Of a stretch of 64,000 nucleotides of DNA, positions 59,309-64,000 are shown one piece after another (positions within the stretch are counted from its first letter, which is position 1; every line of letters begins with the position of its first letter). Source of the stretch: Paraburkholderia sp. (GTDB lineage: Bacteria; Pseudomonadota; Gammaproteobacteria; Burkholderiales; Burkholderiaceae); contig NZ_SCRP01000006.1 of the NCBI RefSeq assembly GCF_004298475.1, positions 62,001-126,000 on the forward strand, read 5' to 3'. Position numbers and translations under genes: made by a program. Under the pieces are notes generated by a model. That model ran no database searches. It saw only the letters and a list, made by a program, of their open reading frames with translations, and was not told the DNA's origin.

Positions 59309-60979
59309 ATGTACCAATACGACCAGTACGACCAGACCATCGTCGACGAACGCGTTGAGCAGTATCGCGATCAGGTCCGCCGCCGCCTGTCGGGCGAATT
59401 GAGCGAAGAAGAATTCCGTCCGCTGCGTCTGCAGAACGGCCTTTACATGCAGCGTCACGCGTACATGCACCGCATCGCCGTGCCGTACGGCAACCTGCGC
59501 AGCGACCAGTTGCGCATGCTCGCGCGCATCGCCCGCGAGCACGACCGCGGCTACGGACACTTCACGACACGCACGAATGTCCAGTACAACTGGATCAAGC
59601 TCGAAGAAACGCCGGAGATTCTCGCGAAGCTCGCTTCGGTGCAGATGCACGCGATCCAGACCTCCGGCAACGACATCCGCAACACCACCGCCGACCAGTT
59701 CGCCGGCGTCGCGCCCGACGAGATCGTCGACCCGCGTCCGTGGGCCGAAATCCTGCGCCAGTGGTCGACGTTCCACCCCGAATTCTCGTGGCTGCCGCGC
59801 AAGTTCAAGATCGCCGTGTGCGGCTCGAAGGAAGACCGCATCGCCGTGCAGATCCACGACCTCGGCGTGTATCTCGATCGCGACGCGAACGGCGAAGTCG
59901 TCGCGAGCATCCTCGCGGGCGGCGGCCTGGGCCGCACGCCGATCGTCGGCAAGATCATCAAGCGCGGTCTGCCGTGGCAGCATCTGCTGACCTACTGCGA
60001 AGCCGTGCTGCGCGTGTACAACCGCTATGGCCGCCGCGACAACATGTTCAAGGCGCGCATCAAGATTCTCGTGAAGTCGCTCTCGCCCGCGAAATTCGCG
60101 GAGCAGGTGGAAGAGGAATGGCAGCACCTGAAGGACGGCCCGTCGACGCTCACGCAGGCCGAACTCGACCGCGTGTCGCAATACTTCGTGCCGCCCGCGT
60201 ATGAAAAGCTCGCCGATACCGACGCTTCCTACGAAAAGCATCTGCTGGAGAACCGCGGTTTCGCGCGCTGGGTCGAGCGCAACGTGCGCACGCACCGCGT
60301 GGCGGGCTACGCCTCGGTGACGCTGTCGCTCAAGTTCCCCGGCGTCGCGCCGGGCGACGCCACCGACAAGCAGATGGAAGCCGTGGCCGACTGGGCCGAT
60401 GAATACTCGTTCGGCGAGATCCGCGTGTCGCACGAGCAGAACCTGATTCTCGCCGACGTCAAGAAGCGCGACCTCTTCGCGGTCTGGGAAAAGGCGAAGG
60501 CGGCGCGCTTCGCGACGCCGACCATCGGTTTGCTGACCGACATCATCGCGTGCCCGGGCGGCGATTTCTGCTCGCTCGCGAATGCGAAGTCGATCCCGAT
60601 CGCGCTGGCGATCCAGGACCGCTTCGACGATCTCGACTACGTCTACGACCTCGGCGACCTGTCGCTGAACATCTCGGGCTGCATCAACTCGTGCGGTCAC
60701 CATCACGTCGCCAACATCGGCATTCTCGGCGTCGACAAGGACGGAGCCGAGTGGTACCAGGTTTCGCTCGGCGGCGAGCAGGGCATGGGCGCGCGCCTTG
60801 GCCGCGTGATCGGCCCGTCGTTTTCGGCGGAGGAAATGCCGGACGTCGTGCAGAGAATCATCGATACGTTCGTTGAGAACCGCATCGACGGCGAGCGTTT
60901 CAGCGACACCTTCGACCGCATCGGCATCGCGCCCTTCAAGGCGCGCGTGTACGCATCGCACCAGCCAGCCCACGCCTGA
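59309..60979 (+). CDS. cysI: Sulfite reductase hemoprotein (nitrite/sulfite reductase family)
   Basis: A 556-residue siroheme and 4Fe-4S enzyme that reduces sulfite to sulfide. The cluster ligands are visible as C415-X5-C421 (CPGGDFC) and C458-X3-C462 (CINSC), and GHFTTRTNVQYNW is the sulfite/siroheme-binding motif. ATG 59309 is chosen because the conserved MYQYDQYDQ start is typical of the beta-proteobacterial enzyme. No cysJ flavoprotein is adjacent, so electrons may come from ferredoxin or another donor. First gene of the sulfate assimilation operon. Confidence 0.95.
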   Translation: MYQYDQYDQTIVDERVEQYRDQVRRRLSGELSEEEFRPLRLQNGLYMQRHAYMHRIAVPYGNLRSDQLRMLARIAREHDRGYGHFTTRTNVQYNWIKLEETPEILAKLASVQMHAIQTSGNDIRNTTADQFAGVAPDEIVDPRPWAEILRQWSTFHPEFSWLPRKFKIAVCGSKEDRIAVQIHDLGVYLDRDANGEVVASILAGGGLGRTPIVGKIIKRGLPWQHLLTYCEAVLRVYNRYGRRDNMFKARIKILVKSLSPAKFAEQVEEEWQHLKDGPSTLTQAELDRVSQYFVPPAYEKLADTDASYEKHLLENRGFARWVERNVRTHRVAGYASVTLSLKFPGVAPGDATDKQMEAVADWADEYSFGEIRVSHEQNLILADVKKRDLFAVWEKAKAARFATPTIGLLTDIIACPGGDFCSLANAKSIPIALAIQDRFDDLDYVYDLGDLSLNISGCINSCGHHHVANIGILGVDKDGAEWYQVSLGGEQGMGARLGRVIGPSFSAEEMPDVVQRIIDTFVENRIDGERFSDTFDRIGIAPFKARVYASHQPAHA

Positions 60980-61005
60980 ACCGCAAGCAGCGAGGATTGA
61001 GTTTC

Positions 61006-61560
61006 ATGAATCTGATCATCAAGAACCGCGCGATTGTCGAGGACGACTGGAACGTCGTGCGCCCCGCCGAAGACGGCACGCTGCCCGCAGTCGACGCATT
61101 GCCCGCGGGCAAGGTCATCGTGCCGCTGGCGTTGTGGCAGGCCGAGCGCGCTGCGCTCGTCGCCGCGAAGTCGCGCGACGAACTCGGCGTGTGGCTCGCG
61201 GCGAATAACGAACCGGCTGACATTGCCGCCGATTTCGGCGAGCTTGCGCTGATCGCCGTCGATTTTCCGGTGTTCCGCGATGGCCGCGGCTTCTCGATCG
61301 GTCGTCTCTTGCGCGAGCGCTTCGGCTACAAGGGCGAACTGCGCGCGATCGGCGACGTGCTGCGCGACCAGTTGCGCTTTCACGAGCGCTGCGGCTTCGA
61401 TGCGTACGCCGTGCGCGCGGACAAGGACATCCACGACGCGCTGAAGGCGTTCACCGAATTCACCGTGCAGTATCAGGGCGCGTTCGACGAGCCGTCGCCG
61501 CTCTTTCGCCGTCGCGCTGCATTACAGGCACAAGCGGCACAACAGGGTGGCGCGGCATGA
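61006..61560 (+). CDS. DUF934 protein of the sulfate assimilation operon
   Basis: A 184-residue cytoplasmic protein of the DUF934 family. IAVDFPVFRDGRGFSIGRLL, then RERFGYKGELRAIGDVLRDQ, is the family core. It regularly sits between cysI and cysH in beta-proteobacteria and is thought to support sulfite reductase, perhaps in electron transfer or assembly; this is not established. The last 25 residues are Ala/Gln-rich. ATG 61006 has GAGG 12 nt upstream. The stop overlaps the cysH start by ATGA. Confidence 0.9.
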   Translation: MNLIIKNRAIVEDDWNVVRPAEDGTLPAVDALPAGKVIVPLALWQAERAALVAAKSRDELGVWLAANNEPADIAADFGELALIAVDFPVFRDGRGFSIGRLLRERFGYKGELRAIGDVLRDQLRFHERCGFDAYAVRADKDIHDALKAFTEFTVQYQGAFDEPSPLFRRRAALQAQAAQQGGAA

Positions 61561-62312
61561 GTACCGTCTCCAGGGAAATCACGCCTGAACTGCAGGCAAA
61601 AATCGAGCGGCTCGATGCGCTGCTCGATTCGATCGCGGCGCGCCATGCGAATGTGAAGCTCGCGAGCAGCCTCGCCGCCGAGGACATGTTGCTCACGCAC
61701 GCAATTCTTTCGCGCGGCGTGAAGATCGGCATCTTCTCGCTGAATACGGGCCGCCTGCATGCAGAAACGCTCGGCATGATCGACCGCGTGCGCGAGCGCT
61801 ACGGCTACGAGATCGAGCAGTTTCACCCGCAGCCGGACGCGGTCGACGAATACGTCGCGAAGCATGGCCTGAACGCGTTCTATGAGAGCGTCGAGCTACG
61901 TAAGCGCTGCTGCGAGATCCGCAAGGTCGAGCCGCTGAACCGCGCGCTCGCGGACGTTTCCGCGTGGGTCACGGGCCAGCGCCGCGAACAGTCGGTCACG
62001 CGCGCCGAGCTGCACGAAGAAGAGCAGGACAACGCACGCGGCATCGCCAAATTCAATCCGCTTGCGGACTGGAGCGAAGCCGAAGTCTGGGCCTATGTGC
62101 GCGCGTTCGACGTGCCCGAAAATCCGCTGCATGCGCGCGGCTACCCGAGCATCGGCTGCGAGCCGTGTACGCGTGCGGTGCGCCCGGGCGAAGACAGCCG
62201 CGCGGGCCGCTGGTGGTGGGAGTCGCGCGATACGAAGGAGTGCGGGCTGCACATCACGTCGGTTTCCGCGATTCCGGTCGTGGCCGCGCCGCCCGTCGAA
62301 CGTGCGGGCTGA
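61557..62312 (+). CDS. cysH: Assimilatory adenylyl-sulfate (APS) reductase
   Basis: A 251-residue reductase that converts APS to sulfite with thioredoxin. KRCCEIRKVEP (C118, C119) and GCEPC (C201, C204) bind the 4Fe-4S cluster, which marks an APS reductase rather than a PAPS reductase. The catalytic cysteine is C229 in KECGLH. SLNTGRLHAET is the substrate-binding motif. It starts within the DUF934 stop. Use of APS directly explains why no cysC kinase is needed at this step. Confidence 0.94.
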   Translation: MSTVSREITPELQAKIERLDALLDSIAARHANVKLASSLAAEDMLLTHAILSRGVKIGIFSLNTGRLHAETLGMIDRVRERYGYEIEQFHPQPDAVDEYVAKHGLNAFYESVELRKRCCEIRKVEPLNRALADVSAWVTGQRREQSVTRAELHEEEQDNARGIAKFNPLADWSEAEVWAYVRAFDVPENPLHARGYPSIGCEPCTRAVRPGEDSRAGRWWWESRDTKECGLHITSVSAIPVVAAPPVERAG

Positions 62313-62415
62313 TTTCAAAAGCAATGCCAAAAGCTGGCGCGCCTCAGGGTGCGTCGTCGAAAAGCAAGAAGTGCGCGCCGAATTTTTTGTGGCGCGATAA
62401 TCGAAGGATCTCACC

Positions 62416-63378
62416 ATGAGCACGACGCTCGATTCCACCGTGAACGCGCCGCTTAAAGTCACCGCTAACCGCATGGACCATCTCGACTGGCTCGAAGCCG
62501 AGTCGATCCACATCCTGCGCGAACTGGTCGCCGAATGCAGCAAGCCGGCGCTGCTCTTTTCGGGCGGCAAGGATTCGGTTGTCGTGCTTGCACTCGCATT
62601 GAAGGCGTTCGGCCTCGGCGCGAACCGCAAGACTTCGCTGCCGTTTCCGCTCGTGCATATCGACACGGGCCACAACTATGACGAAGTGATCGACTTCCGC
62701 GACCGCCGTGCCGCCGAAATCGGCGCGCAACTCGTGGTCGGCCACGTCGAAGATTCGATCAAGCGCGGCACCGTGCGCCTGCGCCGCGAAACGGATTCGC
62801 GCAACGCCGCGCAAGCGGTCACGCTGCTCGAAACGATCGAGCAGCACGGCTACACGGCGATGATCGGCGGCGCGCGCCGCGACGAAGAAAAGGCCCGTGC
62901 GAAGGAGCGCATCTTCTCGTTTCGCGACGAATTCGGCCAGTGGGACCCGAAAGCGCAGCGCCCGGAACTCTGGAGCCTCTACAACGCGCGCCTGCACAAG
63001 GGCGAGCACCTGCGCGTGTTCCCGATTTCGAACTGGACCGAACTGGACATCTGGCAATACATCGCGCGCGAGAACCTCGAACTGCCGTCGATCTACTACG
63101 CACATGATCGCGAGATCGTGCGCCGCAACGGCCTGCTCGTGCCGGTCACGCCGCTCACGCCGATGAAGGAAGGCGAAACGAGCGAAACGGCGCGCGTGCG
63201 CTTTCGCACGGTCGGCGACATCAGCTGCACGTGCCCGGTCGAAAGCGACGCGGACGACGTCGAGAAGATCATCGCCGAAACGGCCGTGACGGAAATCACG
63301 GAGCGCGGCGCGACGCGCATGGACGATCAGGCGTCCGAGGCCGCGATGGAACAGCGCAAGAAGCAAGGTTATTTCTAA
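62416..63378 (+). CDS. cysD: Sulfate adenylyltransferase subunit 2
   Basis: A 320-residue ATP-sulfurylase catalytic subunit. [20 protein letters not shown] is the PP-loop, [20 protein letters not shown] is the family signature, and the C-terminus [20 protein letters not shown] is typical. It works with the GTPase CysN, encoded 35 bp downstream, to make APS from sulfate and ATP. The 103-bp gap after cysH has no gene. Confidence 0.95.
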   Translation: MSTTLDSTVNAPLKVTANRMDHLDWLEAESIHILRELVAECSKPALLFSGGKDSVVVLALALKAFGLGANRKTSLPFPLVHIDTGHNYDEVIDFRDRRAAEIGAQLVVGHVEDSIKRGTVRLRRETDSRNAAQAVTLLETIEQHGYTAMIGGARRDEEKARAKERIFSFRDEFGQWDPKAQRPELWSLYNARLHKGEHLRVFPISNWTELDIWQYIARENLELPSIYYAHDREIVRRNGLLVPVTPLTPMKEGETSETARVRFRTVGDISCTCPVESDADDVEKIIAETAVTEITERGATRMDDQASEAAMEQRKKQGYF

Positions 63379-63413
63379 GCACGAAGTGTACGCATAGGAC
63401 GAGGACAGATCAC

Positions 63414-64000
63414 ATGGGACGCATCGAACAACCCGCGCATCAACCAGAAGACCTCGGCGTGCTGCGCTTCATTACCGCAGGCAGCGTCGACGACGGCAAG
63501 AGCACGCTCATCGGCCGCCTGCTGTACGACAGCAAGGCAGTGCTTTCGGACCAGCTTTCGGCGCTCTCGCGCGCGAAGAACAAGCGCACCGTCGGCGACG
63601 AGATCGATCTGTCGCTGCTCACCGACGGCCTCGAAGCCGAGCGTGAGCAGGGCATCACGATCGACGTGGCGTACCGCTATTTCGCCACGGCGCGGCGCAA
63701 GTTCATCATCGCCGACACGCCGGGCCACGAGCAGTACACGCGCAACATGGTGACGGGTGCCTCGACGGCGCACGCGGCGATCGTCCTGATCGACGCCACG
63801 CGCGTGACGGTCGAGAACGGCGTCACGCAACTGCTGCCGCAGACCAAGCGCCACAGCGCGATCGTGAAGCTGCTCGGCCTGCAGCATGTGATCGTCGCGA
63901 TCAACAAGATGGACCTCGTCGACTACAGCGAAGCGGTGTTCAACCAGATCCGCGAAGCCTACGTCGCGCTCGCGCAGCAGCTCGGCCTCGACAACGTGCG
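63414..64000 (+). CDS. cysN: Sulfate adenylyltransferase subunit 1, GTPase (partial, runs off the window)
   Basis: The first 195 codons are present. The G1 motif is GSVDDGKST at about residues 23-31, the G2 threonine lies in [13 protein letters not shown]3 is [11 protein letters not shown], and G4 is NKMD. This translation-factor-like GTPase drives APS formation by CysD. Whether an APS kinase (CysC) domain is fused at the C-terminus cannot be seen. The 35-bp gap after cysD carries a GAGG site. Confidence 0.95.
   Translation, partial: MGRIEQPAHQPEDLGVLRFITAGSVDDGKSTLIGRLLYDSKAVLSDQLSALSRAKNKRTVGDEIDLSLLTDGLEAEREQGITIDVAYRYFATARRKFIIADTPGHEQYTRNMVTGASTAHAAIVLIDATRVTVENGVTQLLPQTKRHSAIVKLLGLQHVIVAINKMDLVDYSEAVFNQIREAYVALAQQLGLDNV

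Overview
The window is a GC-rich chromosomal segment from a member of the Burkholderiaceae, most likely Burkholderia sensu lato (Burkholderia, Paraburkholderia or Caballeronia). The evidence is the kdoO-waaA core-LPS pair, the cysI-DUF934-cysH-cysD-cysN order with a divergent CysB regulator, and a run of genes matching the distal wcb genes of the B. pseudomallei capsule locus. No tRNA, rRNA, CRISPR array or intact insertion sequence was seen.

Region 1 (1 to about 19.7 kb) is an exopolysaccharide locus. It opens with the tail of a Wzc/BceF-type tyrosine kinase. Then come several glycosyltransferases, a DegT-type sugar aminotransferase, a Wzx flippase, an unusual adenylation-carrier-thioesterase fusion, a DUF707 protein, UDP-galactopyranose mutase (glf), galE and manC. 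The genes point to a polymer with galactofuranose, mannose- or GDP-mannose-derived sugars, and an amino sugar that may carry an acyl group. No Wzy polymerase was recognised.

Region 2 (20.1 to 34.4 kb) is a tightly overlapping operon resembling wcbO-wcbP-wcbQ-wcbR-wcbS-wcbT plus a GNAT acyltransferase. It encodes a KpsS-type Kdo transferase, an SDR, an LtaS-type phosphotransferase, a 2565-residue reducing polyketide synthase without a thioesterase, an LpxC paralogue and an alpha-oxoamine synthase. Read together, these could build a sphingoid-like aminolipid with a phospho-head group that anchors a polysaccharide. This is the most interesting system in the window, and that reading is inference. 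A convergent GT2-flippase pair and manB follow.

Region 3 (38.2 to 53 kb) is a long hairpin-rich noncoding stretch followed by a complete-looking tad/flp pilus locus: flp, tadV, an AAA+ ATPase, rcpC, rcpA, a lipoprotein, tadG, tadE, tadF, tadZ, tadA, tadB, tadC and a MarR-type regulator. A 69-bp fragment related to the flippase lies just past its right edge. This suggests that the locus sits at a rearrangement or insertion point between manB and waaC.

Region 4 (53.2 kb to the end) is housekeeping. It holds LPS inner-core genes (waaC, kdoO, waaA), a rhodanese and pcm on the minus strand, cysB, and the assimilatory sulfate reduction operon (cysI, DUF934, cysH, cysD and the start of cysN).
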